Assembly (NCBI GenBank): GCA_947627715.1
Contig: CANQXK010000017.1
Coordinates: 1 to 46,705, forward strand
Direction of reading: 5' to 3'
Length of the DNA stretch: 46,705 nt
DNA from: an uncultured Oscillospiraceae bacterium
GTDB lineage: Bacteria > Bacillota > Clostridia > Oscillospirales > Oscillospiraceae
In this document: piece by piece, positions 15,585 to 24,602 of the stretch
How positions within the stretch are numbered: the stretch's first letter is position 1
How the letters are laid out: each line of letters begins with the position of its first letter
Program-made: the position numbers and the translations under genes
The notes under the pieces: model-generated
What the model saw: only the letters and a program-made list of their open reading frames with translations
The model's database searches: none
Told to the model about the DNA's origin: nothing

Positions 15585-16828
15585 GAAACGCATTTGCGTC
15601 CGTGCTCCTCATGAGCGCCGCGGGGAGCGCCGCGTATGGGCTTTTCAAGCTGCTGTCGCTTTTGGGCGGGCGGCGGCTGAGCCAGGGCTGGCGCTACCGG
15701 GGCCTTCTGCTTGTGGGGGCGCTCTTTGTCCTGCCCCTTCACAGGCTGTGGAGGCTGGTCCCGCGCCCGAGGGCCGTGTCCGGCATCGTCCGTGCGGCGC
15801 GGGCCGCAGGGCTTTACGGGGCGGCCGGGGGAACCGGCGTGGCGGCGGCGCTTGGGCGGAGCGTTCGGTTCGCGGCGGCGGTGTGGCTGGCGACGGCCCT
15901 GTGTCTTGCCGCGCGGGCGCTTTTCCGGCTTTTGCGCGCCAAGAGGCTCTTGGAGAGCAGCGCCGTGGAGGCGGACCAACGCCTCTGCCGGATCGCCGCG
16001 CAGGAGGCCCTGCGCGCCGGCGTGCGCGCCGCGCCGCGGCTTTTGGAGTCGCCCCTGGTCCGAAGCCCCATGCTGACGGGCTTTTTGCGCCCCACGGTCA
16101 TGCTGCCGGAGGGGGAGTGGAGCGATGAGAACCTCCGGCTCATCCTCTCCCACGAGCTGGCCCACTTCCGGCGGGGGGATCTGTGGAAGAAGCTGTTTTT
16201 CGCGCTTTTGCGGTGCTTCCACTGGTTCAATCCGCTGGTGTGCCTTTTGAGCCGCGACTTTTCCTACCGCATGGAGACGGCCTGCGACGAGCGCGTCGTC
16301 AGCGCCATGGACCGCGTGGGGCGGAAGAGCTACGGCTATCTCCTGATCGACTGCGCGCCAAACGTCCGGCAGGAGGCGGCCGGGGCCTTTGTGGCTTTCG
16401 CCTCAAGCCGGGCCAAGCTTGAAAGGAGAATTGAAACAATGATGGAATCAAAAAAGAGGTCCCACGTCATCTTCGGGCTTTTGCTGGCCCTCATCCTCGC
16501 CGTGGGCTGCGTTGCCACCACGGCCCTGGCCGCCGGAGCGGACGCCCAGCCTGTGAAGGTCATCGACTGCACCAACGCCGAGGCCGTCGCCACCGGCGAC
16601 ATCAGCGAGATCACGCTGCGCGCGGGGGACGGGAAGACCGCGAACGTGTGGTACGACACCGCCACCGGCGAGCCTCTGGACGCCGTGACCTATGAGGTGT
16701 CCGGCGGCTGCTTTGCCGACGCGGAAGCCGAGGCCATAAAGGTCAAGCTTACCTACCTGGAGCAGGACACCATGGAGATGAGCACTGCCGAAGTGGACGG
16801 CTTTGTGGCCAGTTTCGACGCCGAGTAA
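15581..16828 (+). CDS. M56 family (BlaR1/MecR1-like) membrane metalloprotease sensor
   Basis: A 415-residue protein with N-terminal membrane helices and a gluzincin motif HELAH at 191-195 inside SHELAHFRRGDLWKKLFF, followed by a helix and the ACDERVV motif near residue 230. A further membrane helix near 293-315 leads to an extracytoplasmic tail of about 100 residues. That tail is far too short for the penicillin-binding sensor domain of BlaR1 and lacks SxxK/KTG motifs, so the signal is probably not beta-lactam acylation in that form. The GTG start overlaps the BlaI stop (GTGA), giving coupled translation. It is expected to relieve repression by BlaI. Confidence 0.88.
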   Translation: MRNAFASVLLMSAAGSAAYGLFKLLSLLGGRRLSQGWRYRGLLLVGALFVLPLHRLWRLVPRPRAVSGIVRAARAAGLYGAAGGTGVAAALGRSVRFAAAVWLATALCLAARALFRLLRAKRLLESSAVEADQRLCRIAAQEALRAGVRAAPRLLESPLVRSPMLTGFLRPTVMLPEGEWSDENLRLILSHELAHFRRGDLWKKLFFALLRCFHWFNPLVCLLSRDFSYRMETACDERVVSAMDRVGRKSYGYLLIDCAPNVRQEAAGAFVAFASSRAKLERRIETMMESKKRSHVIFGLLLALILAVGCVATTALAAGADAQPVKVIDCTNAEAVATGDISEITLRAGDGKTANVWYDTATGEPLDAVTYEVSGGCFADAEAEAIKVKLTYLEQDTMEMSTAEVDGFVASFDAE

Positions 16829-16847
16829 ACCCAATCGACCCTGCAAC

Positions 16848-16876
16848 GCCCCGAGGCGCCCGCCTCGGGGCCCTTT
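16848..16876 (+). terminator. Terminator of the BlaI/BlaR1-like operon
   Basis: An 11-bp GC stem (16848-16858 with 16861-16871) and a run of five T residues. It lies 20 nt after the stop codon. Confidence 0.85.
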
Positions 16877-16905
16877 TTGCGCCGGAGGCGGGACGCGGCG
16901 GCCTG

Positions 16906-16934
16906 TTGCACTTTTTTGAGAAAGGTGCTATAAT
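16906..16934 (+). promoter_or_regulatory. Promoter of the acetyltransferase-lipid kinase pair
   Basis: TTGCAC (16906-16911), 17-nt spacer, TATAAT (16929-16934), 30 nt before the start codon. Confidence 0.8.
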
Positions 16935-16963
16935 GGGCAAAGCAATTTTACAGGAGGCGCAAA

Positions 16964-17434
16964 ATGGAAATACGCAGAGCCGAGGAGCGGGATATGCCCG
17001 CCATCGGGAAGCTTCTTGAGCAGGTGGAGCTGGTCCACCACAGGGGGAGGCCGGACCTTTTCAAAAACGGCGGGCGGAAGTATAACGACGCCCAGCTTGA
17101 GGAGATCCTCCGGGACGACCGCCGCCCGGTTTTCGTCTACGACGACGAGGCGGAGGGGGTCCTGGGGTACGCCTTCTGCGTCTTTGAGGACCACGCCGGG
17201 GAGAACGTGCTGACGCCCATTCTCACGCTGTACATCGACGACATCTGCGTCTTTGAGCACGCCAGGGGCAGGGGCGTGGGCCGGGCCATCTACGAGTACG
17301 TCCGCGCCTGGGCCAAATCCGCCGGGTGCTACAACGTGACCCTGAACGTGTGGGAGTGCAACCACGGCGCCAGGGCGTTTTACGAGAAAATGGGCCTGAA
17401 GCCGTACAAATACGGGATGGAGACGATCTTATAA
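16964..17434 (+). CDS. GNAT family N-acetyltransferase
   Basis: A 156-residue protein with the GNAT order: N-terminal MEIRRAEERDMPAIGKLLEQ, beta-4 LYIDDICVFEHARGRGVGRAIYEYV (the R/QxxGxG/A acetyl-CoA loop as ARGRGVGRA), then NVTLNVWECNHGARAFYEKMGLKP with the usual late Tyr. The family transfers acetyl from acetyl-CoA to an amine; the acceptor cannot be told. AGGAGG precedes the ATG. The lipid kinase gene starts 12 nt after its stop, so the two form an operon. Confidence 0.88.
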   Translation: MEIRRAEERDMPAIGKLLEQVELVHHRGRPDLFKNGGRKYNDAQLEEILRDDRRPVFVYDDEAEGVLGYAFCVFEDHAGENVLTPILTLYIDDICVFEHARGRGVGRAIYEYVRAWAKSAGCYNVTLNVWECNHGARAFYEKMGLKPYKYGMETIL

Positions 17435-17446
17435 GGAGGAAGCCCC

Positions 17447-18328
17447 ATGAAAAAAGCGCTTTTGATCGCAAACCCGAAATCGGGAAAGCAGAAGATCCAG
17501 ACGGAGCTTTTCACCATCGTGGAAAAGCTCTCCTCCGCCGGATATACCCCCACCGTGGCCCTCACCGCCCACCGGGGCCACGCCACGGAGCTGGCCGCCC
17601 AGGCCGGGGAGTACGACCTGCTGGTCTGCACCGGCGGGGACGGCACCCTCAACGAGGTGATCAGCGGCGTTCTGGCCGCCAGGATCGACAAGCCCATCGG
17701 CTACATCCCCCTGGGTTCCACCAACGACTTTGCCGCCTCCCTGGGCATCCCCTCGGAGATCGACGCCGCCCTGGATGGCATCGTCAACGGCACGCCCCGC
17801 CCCATCGACGTGGGGAGCTTCAACGGGCGCGTCTTTATGGACGTGGGGCTTCTGGGCATCTTCTCCCGCACCTGCTACGAGACGCCCCAGGACATGAAGA
17901 ACACCCTGGGGTTCCTGGCCTATGTGCTGGAGGGCATCCGCGAGGTGCCCACCGTCCACCCCATCCCGCTGCGGATCGAGGCGGGGGACCGGGTGTACGA
18001 GGGGGAGTACCTGGCCTGCGTGGTGTCCAACTCCCGAAAGCTGGGGGGCGTGGTGAGCCTGGGGGAGGACTTGGTGGACCTGTCCGACGGGCTTTTCGAG
18101 CTTCTGCTGGTGGAGCGGGAAAAGACCCCCATGCAGCTGCACGGGTACGTCAAGGCGCTGCGCACCGCCGATTTCCGGGCCGAGGGCATGACCTTCGTGT
18201 CCGTCCCGTCGCTGAAGATCAGCTCCTCCGACCGCGAACCCTGGACCCTGGACGGGGAGCGGGCCGACTGGCCCGGCCAGGCGGATATCCGCGTCATTCC
18301 CCACGCGGTGAGCCTGCTGATGAAATGA
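17447..18328 (+). CDS. Diacylglycerol kinase-like lipid kinase (YegS/BmrU type)
   Basis: A 293-residue cytoplasmic protein of DAGK_cat fold. It opens KKALLIANPKSGK and has the nucleotide loop GGDGTLNEVISG starting at residue 63 and the GSTNDFAASLGIP motif (PLGSTNDF) typical of the family. A C-terminal beta domain ends at residue 293, the usual length. Members phosphorylate diacylglycerol or related lipids for phospholipid recycling. TAAGGAGG lies ahead of the ATG. Confidence 0.9.
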   Translation: MKKALLIANPKSGKQKIQTELFTIVEKLSSAGYTPTVALTAHRGHATELAAQAGEYDLLVCTGGDGTLNEVISGVLAARIDKPIGYIPLGSTNDFAASLGIPSEIDAALDGIVNGTPRPIDVGSFNGRVFMDVGLLGIFSRTCYETPQDMKNTLGFLAYVLEGIREVPTVHPIPLRIEAGDRVYEGEYLACVVSNSRKLGGVVSLGEDLVDLSDGLFELLLVEREKTPMQLHGYVKALRTADFRAEGMTFVSVPSLKISSSDREPWTLDGERADWPGQADIRVIPHAVSLLMK

Positions 18329-18342
18329 TGAAATAAAAAGAC

Positions 18343-18381
18343 CTGCCGGAGAGGGATGGTTTCCTTCCCCGGCAGATTTTT
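18343..18381. terminator. Bidirectional terminator
   Basis: The stem CTGCCGG (18343-18349) pairs with CCGGCAG (18369-18375), with an A-run before and a T-run after. It lies between the lipid kinase and the convergent permease gene. Confidence 0.75.
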
Positions 18382-18399
18382 GCGCCCTTTTTAAAGTTC

Positions 18400-21300
18400 T
18401 CACTCCGCCGCCTTCAGGGCCTCGGCGGGGTTTATTCTTTTGAGCCGCAGGAACATGATGCCGTCCACCAAAAGGCTGAAGAGGAAGGTGAGGGCGATGG
18501 AGTACACATAGCTCATGGGCAGGACGCGGGGGGTGAAGTGGATGAGGTCGATCTTCACCTGCGCCATCACGTAGGCGTTGAGCGCCAGCCCCATGGGCAC
18601 GCCCACCGCCGCGCCGATGACGGTGAGGAGCAGATTTTCCCGGAGGACGTAGAGGGCCGACTCCAGGTCATAGAACCCCAGCACCTTCACCGTGGCAAGC
18701 TCCCGCAGCCGCTCCTGGATGTTGATGTTGGTGAGGTTGTAGATCACCACGAAGGCCAGGGCCGCGGCGCAGACGATGGTGAGAAGCACGATGTAGATGA
18801 GGCTCTCCATCATGCTGCCGATGCGGTCGCGCATCTCCTGGCTGGCGGAGGCGGTGAGCACGTTCTCCATGCCCAGGATCTCCGCCAGGGCCTCCCCGGT
18901 GGCCGCCGAATCGTTTTTCAGCACCAGCGCGTAGTTGATCTCCGGGCTTCCCCCGGCGTAGGCGGCGTATGTGTCCGAGGTGATATAGATGTTGTTGTAT
19001 ATGTAGTTGTCGTAGACGCCGGAGACCGTCAGCGTCATGGTCCCGCCGTCGCCGTCCCGAAGCTCGATAACGTCCCCGGTCCTCAGCGACAGCGCCGAGG
19101 CGAGGCCGGAGTTGATAAGGGCCTCCCCCTCGCCGGGGAAGGGCAGGGGAGCGCCGCCCCGGTGGAAATCCACAAACTCGCCGATGAGGTCAAGCTGCCG
19201 GGAGTCCACGGCGTTGAGGTAGACGTCCTTCTCCGTCCTGTTGGCGCTGGCGGTGAAGGAGCTTTGGTGCAGGAAGAGCGCGTCGTCGGCAAGATGGGAC
19301 ACCGACTCCATGAACTGCGCCTGTTCCTCCGCGTCCAGCTCCGAGGCGAAGGTCACCGTGAAATCGTAAAGGGAGATCTCCGAAAACTGGTAGTCCACCA
19401 CGTTGCGGATGGAGTCGTTGATGCCCATGCCTGTCATCATCAGGGCGGTGCAGCCGCCGATGCCCAGGATCATCATCAGGACCCGCGCCTTGTAGCGGAA
19501 GATGTTGCGCACCGTCACCTTCCAGAGGAAGCTGAGGCGGTTCCAGATGAGGGGGACCCGCTCCAGCAGCACCCGCTTCCCGGCCTTGGGGGCGCGGGGG
19601 CGGATGACGTTGGCGGGCACGTCGCCAAGCTGCCGCCGGCAGGAGAAGTACGTCACCCCCAGCATGGCGGCCAGATACGCCAGGAACGTCCCGGCGGAGA
19701 GGGGGAGGTCGAAGGTGAACTCGATGGTGTCGGAGAAGGAGTACATGATCCTGTACGCCTGCCACACCACCAGGGGGATCACCCTGGAGCCGAGAAGGAT
19801 GCCCGTCGCCCCGCCCAGGGTGGTGGCAAGGCCGGCGTAGATGAGGAATTTGCTCATGACCGCGAGCCGCGAATAGCCCATGGCCATCAGCACCCCCAGC
19901 TGGGACCGCTGTTCCTCCACCATGCGGGAGACGGTGGTGATGCAGATGAGCGCCGCCACCAGGAAGAAAAAGAGGGGGAAAACGGCGGAGATGCTCCTGA
20001 CGATGGAGGCGTCGGACTTGAAACACTCGTACCCCACGTTCCCCCAGCGGCCAAGAAGGTACGACTCCGGGCGCGGGATGTCTAAGATCTCCTGCTGGGC
20101 GCTGTCCAGCTCCTCTTTGGCGTCGGCAAGCTCCGCCTCCGCGTCGGCAAACGCCCGGTCCGCCTCCTGCCGGGCGTCCTCATACTCGGAAAGCCCGTCC
20201 TCATATTCGGCAAGCCCGTCGGCGTACTGCTGCTCCGCGTCGGCAAGCTCCGCCTCCGCCCGCTTTATTTCCCCGGCGCCGTCGTAGTATTTTGAAAGCC
20301 CGTCCTCGTATTGGGCAAGCCCGTCGTTGTAGTCCGCCAGCCCCTCGTCGTATTTTGCCTGGGCGTCCAAAAGCTGGTCGTTGGACGCGGAAAGCGTGCG
20401 CTCGGCCTCCTCCATGGAGATGTTGAAGGTCTCAAGGCCATCCTCGTACTCCTGAAGGCCGGCCTGATACGCGCTCCAGCCCTCGTCCAGCTCCTCCCGG
20501 CCCTGGTCAAGCTGGTCTTTGGCCTCGTCCAGCTGTGCGCGGGAGTCCCGCAGTATGGCGCGGGAGGCGCTGAGTTCCGCCCGCCCGGAAGCGATCTGAC
20601 TATCCAGATAGGCCAACGACTGCTCAGCGGTCTTGATCTGATTTACGATCCCCTCGGCTGTTCTGGAATCCCCGATGAGGGTAAGCCCTTTTTGAAGAAG
20701 CTCCAGGGCTTCAGCGTCCTGCGCCATCAGGGCGTCATAAAATTCATCGGCGGTTGAATAAGGGATGCCGGGGAAAGGGGCTAATTGAATAAGTATCCCA
20801 AGCTGATCCTTGAGAGTTTTCTTGCCCGCATCCAAATCCTCCAAGCCGCTGTTGAGTTGGGCCTCATAACCGTTCAGGGTGGAGACGCCGCTTCGGTAGG
20901 AGGCCATGCCTTCGCTGTACTGCCGCTCCCCGTCCTCGTAGAGGGCCAGGCTCTCCGCGTACTCCGCCTCGCCGTCCTCTAACTGCGCCAGGGAGTCCTC
21001 CAACTGCGCTTTGGCGCTGTCCAGCTCATTTTGCCCCTTGAAGCGCTCCTCCTCCAACTGGGAGACGCCCTTGTCGTATTCCTCCCAGCCCTCGTCCAGC
21101 TGCCGTTTGGCGTCGTCCAGCTCCGCCTTCGCCCCGTCCAGCTCCCGCTTTGCGTCCAGAAGGGCCGCCCAGCTTTCGGTAAGCTCCGCCCTGCCGTCCT
21201 CAAGCTCCCGCTTCCCGTCCCCGATTTCCTTCGCCGCGTCCTCCAACTGTACCCTGGCGTCCTCAAGCTCGGCCCAGGCATCGCTCAGCTCCGCCTCCGT

Positions 21301-22131
21301 GTCAGCCCGCTCGGCCGTATAGGTATTGAGCGCGTCGTCATATTCCGCCCTGGCGTCGTCAAGCTCCGCCTGGGCGTCGGACACGACGGAGGCGTAGCGG
21401 GCCTGCCCCCGCTCCTCGGCCAGGTCCGTCAGCCTGTCCTCCAGCGCCTCGCTGCGCCGGTCGTACTCCTGGGAATACCCCTCCGGCATATCGGGACAGC
21501 GCACATAGACGCTGGTGTAGTAGTCCGCGTCAAAGACCTCCGGCAGGACGTAGCAGAAGCTGGCAACCGCCCCGGACCCCAGGGAGGTGCTGCCCCGCTC
21601 AAAATTGAGGTACAGCGGGGAGGTGCAGACCCCCGCCACCGTCAGCTCCCGCACCGTGAAAAGCTCCAGCGTCTCCTGGTCGTTGTCCTCGGCCAGAACC
21701 ACCTTGTCCCCCACGGAGAGGCCCGACCAGGAGTCGGCCAGGCATTCCCCCGCGTTCTCCGGCAGCCGCCCCTCCAAAACGTCCGGGGTGTCGATGCGCC
21801 GGGGCAGGGAGTAGAAGGCGTATACCCGGTCGGTGCCGTCGCCCAGGTCCACCAGGGCGTCCCGCTCAAAGCTCCCCTCCGCGTCCAGCACGTCCGGGTC
21901 GGCGGCCAGGGCCTCCACGTCCTCCTGGGAAAGCCCCAGCGTGGTGGCAACGGAGAAATCGTGAAAGCTCGTCTCGGCAAGATACGTGTTGGCCGTCGCC
22001 GTCATCGCCTTTTCCGACACCCGCAGGCCCACGAAAAATCCGCTCCCCAGGACGATGATGGCAAGGATAGCCAGAAACCGTCCCGGCGAGCGCAATATCT
22101 CGCGGTAAGTGTTTTTCGCAAGCGGCGTCAT
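18400..22131 (-). CDS. FtsX-like ABC transporter permease with giant extracytoplasmic coiled coil
   Basis: A 1243-residue permease. Residues about 18-40 form the first membrane helix, followed by a MacB-like extracellular domain (about 45-235). Then comes an extremely long heptad-rich region (about 245-705), with Glu/Asp/Ala repeats such as AELDDAKRQLDEGWEEYDKG and YEDGLSEYEDA. It is interrupted near 450-520 by a non-heptad segment (LGILIQLAPFPGIPYSTADEFY). Three helices of the first FtsX domain follow (about 725-850), then a second extracellular domain and a final FtsX domain ending LRLKRINPAEALKAAE. The two heptad stretches should fold back as an antiparallel hairpin. With the ATPase encoded 7 nt upstream it forms a mechanotransmission-type ABC system. 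Substrate or partner unknown. Confidence 0.88.
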   Translation of the reverse strand: MTPLAKNTYREILRSPGRFLAILAIIVLGSGFFVGLRVSEKAMTATANTYLAETSFHDFSVATTLGLSQEDVEALAADPDVLDAEGSFERDALVDLGDGTDRVYAFYSLPRRIDTPDVLEGRLPENAGECLADSWSGLSVGDKVVLAEDNDQETLELFTVRELTVAGVCTSPLYLNFERGSTSLGSGAVASFCYVLPEVFDADYYTSVYVRCPDMPEGYSQEYDRRSEALEDRLTDLAEERGQARYASVVSDAQAELDDARAEYDDALNTYTAERADTEAELSDAWAELEDARVQLEDAAKEIGDGKRELEDGRAELTESWAALLDAKRELDGAKAELDDAKRQLDEGWEEYDKGVSQLEEERFKGQNELDSAKAQLEDSLAQLEDGEAEYAESLALYEDGERQYSEGMASYRSGVSTLNGYEAQLNSGLEDLDAGKKTLKDQLGILIQLAPFPGIPYSTADEFYDALMAQDAEALELLQKGLTLIGDSRTAEGIVNQIKTAEQSLAYLDSQIASGRAELSASRAILRDSRAQLDEAKDQLDQGREELDEGWSAYQAGLQEYEDGLETFNISMEEAERTLSASNDQLLDAQAKYDEGLADYNDGLAQYEDGLSKYYDGAGEIKRAEAELADAEQQYADGLAEYEDGLSEYEDARQEADRAFADAEAELADAKEELDSAQQEILDIPRPESYLLGRWGNVGYECFKSDASIVRSISAVFPLFFFLVAALICITTVSRMVEEQRSQLGVLMAMGYSRLAVMSKFLIYAGLATTLGGATGILLGSRVIPLVVWQAYRIMYSFSDTIEFTFDLPLSAGTFLAYLAAMLGVTYFSCRRQLGDVPANVIRPRAPKAGKRVLLERVPLIWNRLSFLWKVTVRNIFRYKARVLMMILGIGGCTALMMTGMGINDSIRNVVDYQFSEISLYDFTVTFASELDAEEQAQFMESVSHLADDALFLHQSSFTASANRTEKDVYLNAVDSRQLDLIGEFVDFHRGGAPLPFPGEGEALINSGLASALSLRTGDVIELRDGDGGTMTLTVSGVYDNYIYNNIYITSDTYAAYAGGSPEINYALVLKNDSAATGEALAEILGMENVLTASASQEMRDRIGSMMESLIYIVLLTIVCAAALAFVVIYNLTNINIQERLRELATVKVLGFYDLESALYVLRENLLLTVIGAAVGVPMGLALNAYVMAQVKIDLIHFTPRVLPMSYVYSIALTFLFSLLVDGIMFLRLKRINPAEALKAAE

Positions 22132-22138
22132 AACAAAA

Positions 22139-22840
22139 TCACCATTCGATCTGAGAGATGGGCACAGGGGCCTCGTTGAGCTTCACGTCCCGCACGGTGC
22201 CGTTGCGCACGGTGATGACCCGGTCGGCCATGGCGGTGAGGGCGGAGTTGTGGGTGATGATGAGGACGGTCATGCCGCTTTTGCGGCTGGTGTCCTCCAA
22301 AAGCTGAAGGATCTGCTTGCCCGTGTTGTAGTCCAGCGCCCCGGTGGGTTCGTCGCACAGAAGAAGCTTGGGGTTCTTGGCCAGGGCTCTGGCGATGGCC
22401 ACCCGCTGCTGCTCGCCGCCGGAGAGCTGGGAGGGGAAGTTGCGCAGCCGCTCCCCCAGCCCCACGGCCCGCAGCGTCTCCGCCGCGTCCAGGGGGTCCG
22501 GGCAGATCTGGGCGGCCAGCTCCACGTTCTCCAGGGCCGTCAGATTTTCAATGAGGTTGTAAAACTGAAAGACGAACCCCACGTCCCGCCGCCGGTAGGC
22601 GATGAGCCGCTTGGGGGGATAGGCGGAGATCACCTCCCCGTCCAGGGTGATCCGCCCGTCCGTCAGGCTGTCCATGCCCCCCAGGATGTTGAGAAGCGTG
22701 GTCTTCCCCGCGCCGGAGGGACCCACAATGACGCAGATCTCCCCCCGCTCCACCTGAAAGGAGACCCCGTGGAGGGCTTCCACCTCCACCTCGCCTGAGC
22801 GGTAGATCTTTTTCACGTTCTCAAATTCGATAAAGGCCAT
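22139..22840 (-). CDS. ABC transporter ATP-binding protein (MacB/LolD type)
   Basis: A 233-residue ATPase with Walker [10 protein letters not shown] at 40-48, Q-loop [17 protein letters not shown], signature [15 protein letters not shown], Walker [13 protein letters not shown] and H-loop ITHN, all intact. This subfamily powers FtsX-type permeases that do mechanical work or export peptides and drugs, and not classical transport through the membrane core. It is first in the operon, 7 nt before the permease, behind a good promoter. Confidence 0.92.
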   Translation of the reverse strand: MAFIEFENVKKIYRSGEVEVEALHGVSFQVERGEICVIVGPSGAGKTTLLNILGGMDSLTDGRITLDGEVISAYPPKRLIAYRRRDVGFVFQFYNLIENLTALENVELAAQICPDPLDAAETLRAVGLGERLRNFPSQLSGGEQQRVAIARALAKNPKLLLCDEPTGALDYNTGKQILQLLEDTSRKSGMTVLIITHNSALTAMADRVITVRNGTVRDVKLNEAPVPISQIEW

Positions 22841-22864
22841 GGGCGTTTCACTCCTTGTTCCTCT

Positions 22865-22893
22865 ACTATAGCACAGAACGGTCCCGTTGTCAT
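22865..22893 (-). promoter_or_regulatory. Promoter of the ABC ATPase-permease operon
   Basis: On the minus strand ATGACA (22893-22888), 17-nt spacer, TATAGT (22870-22865), 25 nt before the start codon. Confidence 0.75.
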
Positions 22894-22916
22894 GAATAAA
22901 CAGTTAAAAAAATAAC

Positions 22917-22958
22917 TTGCAAAAGCTGGCTGAAAGATTTATTCTAAATAGTAGAATA
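22917..22958 (+). promoter_or_regulatory. Promoter with overlapping palindrome ahead of the Pr6Pr gene
   Basis: TTGCAA (22917-22922), 17-nt spacer, TATTCT (22940-22945). The -10 box forms the left arm of a 7-5-7 palindrome (22940-22946 with 22952-22958), a likely operator for an unknown regulator. Confidence 0.6.
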
Positions 22959-22980
22959 ATAAAAGGGAGGCGCACCGTCC

Positions 22981-23634
22981 ATGCTGCACATTTTTGAACT
23001 CATAAGCTCGCTCGCCATCGCCGTCCTCGCCCTTGTGGGGGTCTTCCTCCAGGCCGGCCTTCACCAGGGCCGGTACAGGCTGGGCACCTTCTCCTATTAC
23101 ACCAACCTCTCCAACCTCATCACCGGCGTCTATCAACTGCTCCTCTTCATCTTCGCCCTCCCCGGCAGCGCCTTCTATGACCGCCTTGCCGGCGCGGGGG
23201 TGCGCTACAGCCTGACGCTGATGATCTGGGTCACCCACCTCATCTACCACTTCCTGCTGGTGCCGGATTATAAGAAAAAGCAGGGGGAGGACTTCAAAAA
23301 GGAGTGGTCCACCTTCCACAACCTGGACGTGCACTACGTGGTGCCCCTGCTGGCGCTTCTCCAGTGGCTGGTGTGCGCCGACAAGAACGTCCCCTTCGCC
23401 GCCGTGTTCGCCTGGCTCCTCATCCCCCTGGCGTACCTGATCTTCGCCATGCTGAGGGCTCAGATCCTGGGTCCCAACCCCAAGAGCGGCGTCTACCGCT
23501 ACCCCTACTCCTTCATGGACCTGGACGAGCAGGGCCTGAAGCAGTGGTGCGTCAACGTGGGGATGGCCCTCGCCTTCTACATAGTCCTGGGCTTCGCGCT
23601 CTATGGAGTGAGCTGGATCTTCAGGATCATCTGA
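22981..23634 (+). CDS. Pr6Pr family integral membrane protein
   Basis: A 217-residue protein with six predicted helices and few charged loops. It has the family block FSYYTNLSNLITGVYQLLLF near residues 35-55, a central WVTHLIYHFLLVP, and conserved His residues in THLIYHFLL and NLDVHYVVP. Function is not established for this family. AGGGAGG precedes the ATG. The YitT gene follows after 13 nt. Confidence 0.8.
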   Translation: MLHIFELISSLAIAVLALVGVFLQAGLHQGRYRLGTFSYYTNLSNLITGVYQLLLFIFALPGSAFYDRLAGAGVRYSLTLMIWVTHLIYHFLLVPDYKKKQGEDFKKEWSTFHNLDVHYVVPLLALLQWLVCADKNVPFAAVFAWLLIPLAYLIFAMLRAQILGPNPKSGVYRYPYSFMDLDEQGLKQWCVNVGMALAFYIVLGFALYGVSWIFRII

Positions 23635-23647
23635 CGAGAGGTGTCCC

Positions 23648-24547
23648 ATGTCCGCCTATAAGGTCTCTTTCAAATCCCTTCTCTATGTCCTCGCGGGGAA
23701 TCTGGGCCTGGCCGCGGCCCTTGACTGCTTCTTCGCGCCCAACGAGATCGCCGCCGGTGGCTTCGGCGGCGTGGGCGTCATTGTAAACTCCCTGCTGCCC
23801 GTCAGCGTGGGCACGGTGGTCTTTCTCATCTCTGTGCCCGTGTTCCTGTGGTCCTGGTTCGTCCAGGGTCCGGCCTACACCGTCTCGGCGCTGCTGTCCA
23901 CGGCGGCCTTCTCCGTGTTCGCTGACCTGCTCTCCTTCCTGCCCTGCCTTACGGAGAACCGCCTTCTGGCCGCCGTCTGCGGCGGGGCGCTGTACGGCGT
24001 CTCCGGGGCGGTGCTGGTGCGCGGGTACGTGGCCGGAAGCGGCACGGACCTCCTGGCGCGCCTGCTGGTCACCAAAATTCGCCACGTGTCCCTGGGGACC
24101 CTGGTTTTCATCTGCGACGCGGCGGTGGTCCTGGCCTCCGTCTTCGCCTTCGGGGACATCGAGTCCGGCATCTACGCCGGGGCCGCCATCGCCGTCTGCT
24201 CCTTCACCATGGACAAGATGATCCACGGCTTCAACAAGGCCGTGGTCTTTGAGGTCATCACCCCGGACAACGACGCCTGCCGCCGTCTCAGCCGCGCCGT
24301 TATGGAAAAGCTGGACCGGGGCGTCACTCTCATCCCCGCCGTGGGGATGTATCTGGAAAGCCCCCGCGATCTGCTGCTGATCGCCGTGTCCCCCAAGCAG
24401 ATCTACGAGGTCAAGGACATGATCCACTCCCTGGCCCCCGGTTCCTTCGCCGTGATGATCGACGCCAACGAGGTCATGGGCGAGGGCTTCAAGGGCCTGG
24501 ACGTGACCGTCCCTTTAAAGAACATCTCCGAGGCCGACAAGCTGTAG
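23648..24547 (+). CDS. YitT family membrane protein with C-terminal DUF2179 domain
   Basis: A 299-residue protein. The membrane half (about 1-190) has the YitT repeats FFAPNEIAAGGFGGVGVIVN and GSGTDLLARLL. The C-terminal domain (about 205-290) is DUF2179 (GVTLIPAVGMYLESPRDLLLIAVSPKQIYEVKDMIHSLAPGSFAVMIDANEVMGEGF). The length is normal for the family, which is of uncertain transport function. It is co-directional and close to the Pr6Pr gene upstream. Confidence 0.9.
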   Translation: MSAYKVSFKSLLYVLAGNLGLAAALDCFFAPNEIAAGGFGGVGVIVNSLLPVSVGTVVFLISVPVFLWSWFVQGPAYTVSALLSTAAFSVFADLLSFLPCLTENRLLAAVCGGALYGVSGAVLVRGYVAGSGTDLLARLLVTKIRHVSLGTLVFICDAAVVLASVFAFGDIESGIYAGAAIAVCSFTMDKMIHGFNKAVVFEVITPDNDACRRLSRAVMEKLDRGVTLIPAVGMYLESPRDLLLIAVSPKQIYEVKDMIHSLAPGSFAVMIDANEVMGEGFKGLDVTVPLKNISEADKL

Positions 24548-24587
24548 CCCGCCCCGCCCCCGGAACGAAAGCGCCGGGGAGCGGGCT
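24546..24587 (+). terminator. Hairpin between yitT-like and hydrolase genes
   Basis: Nested stems pair 24546-24552 with 24581-24587 and 24558-24563 with 24574-24579. The T-run is only three bases, so termination may be partial. The hydrolase ribosome site starts three bases later. Confidence 0.5.
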
Positions 24588-24602
24588 TTAAGGAGGCATC
24601 CC

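Noticed and set aside
15581-16828. Beta-lactamase or full BlaR1 beta-lactam receptor
   Set aside because: No SxxK, SxN or KTG motifs and the extracytoplasmic tail is too short.
18538-20085. 515-codon plus-strand frame opposite the FtsX-type permease
   Set aside because: Shadow frame: the permease on the minus strand has clear domains and an operon partner.
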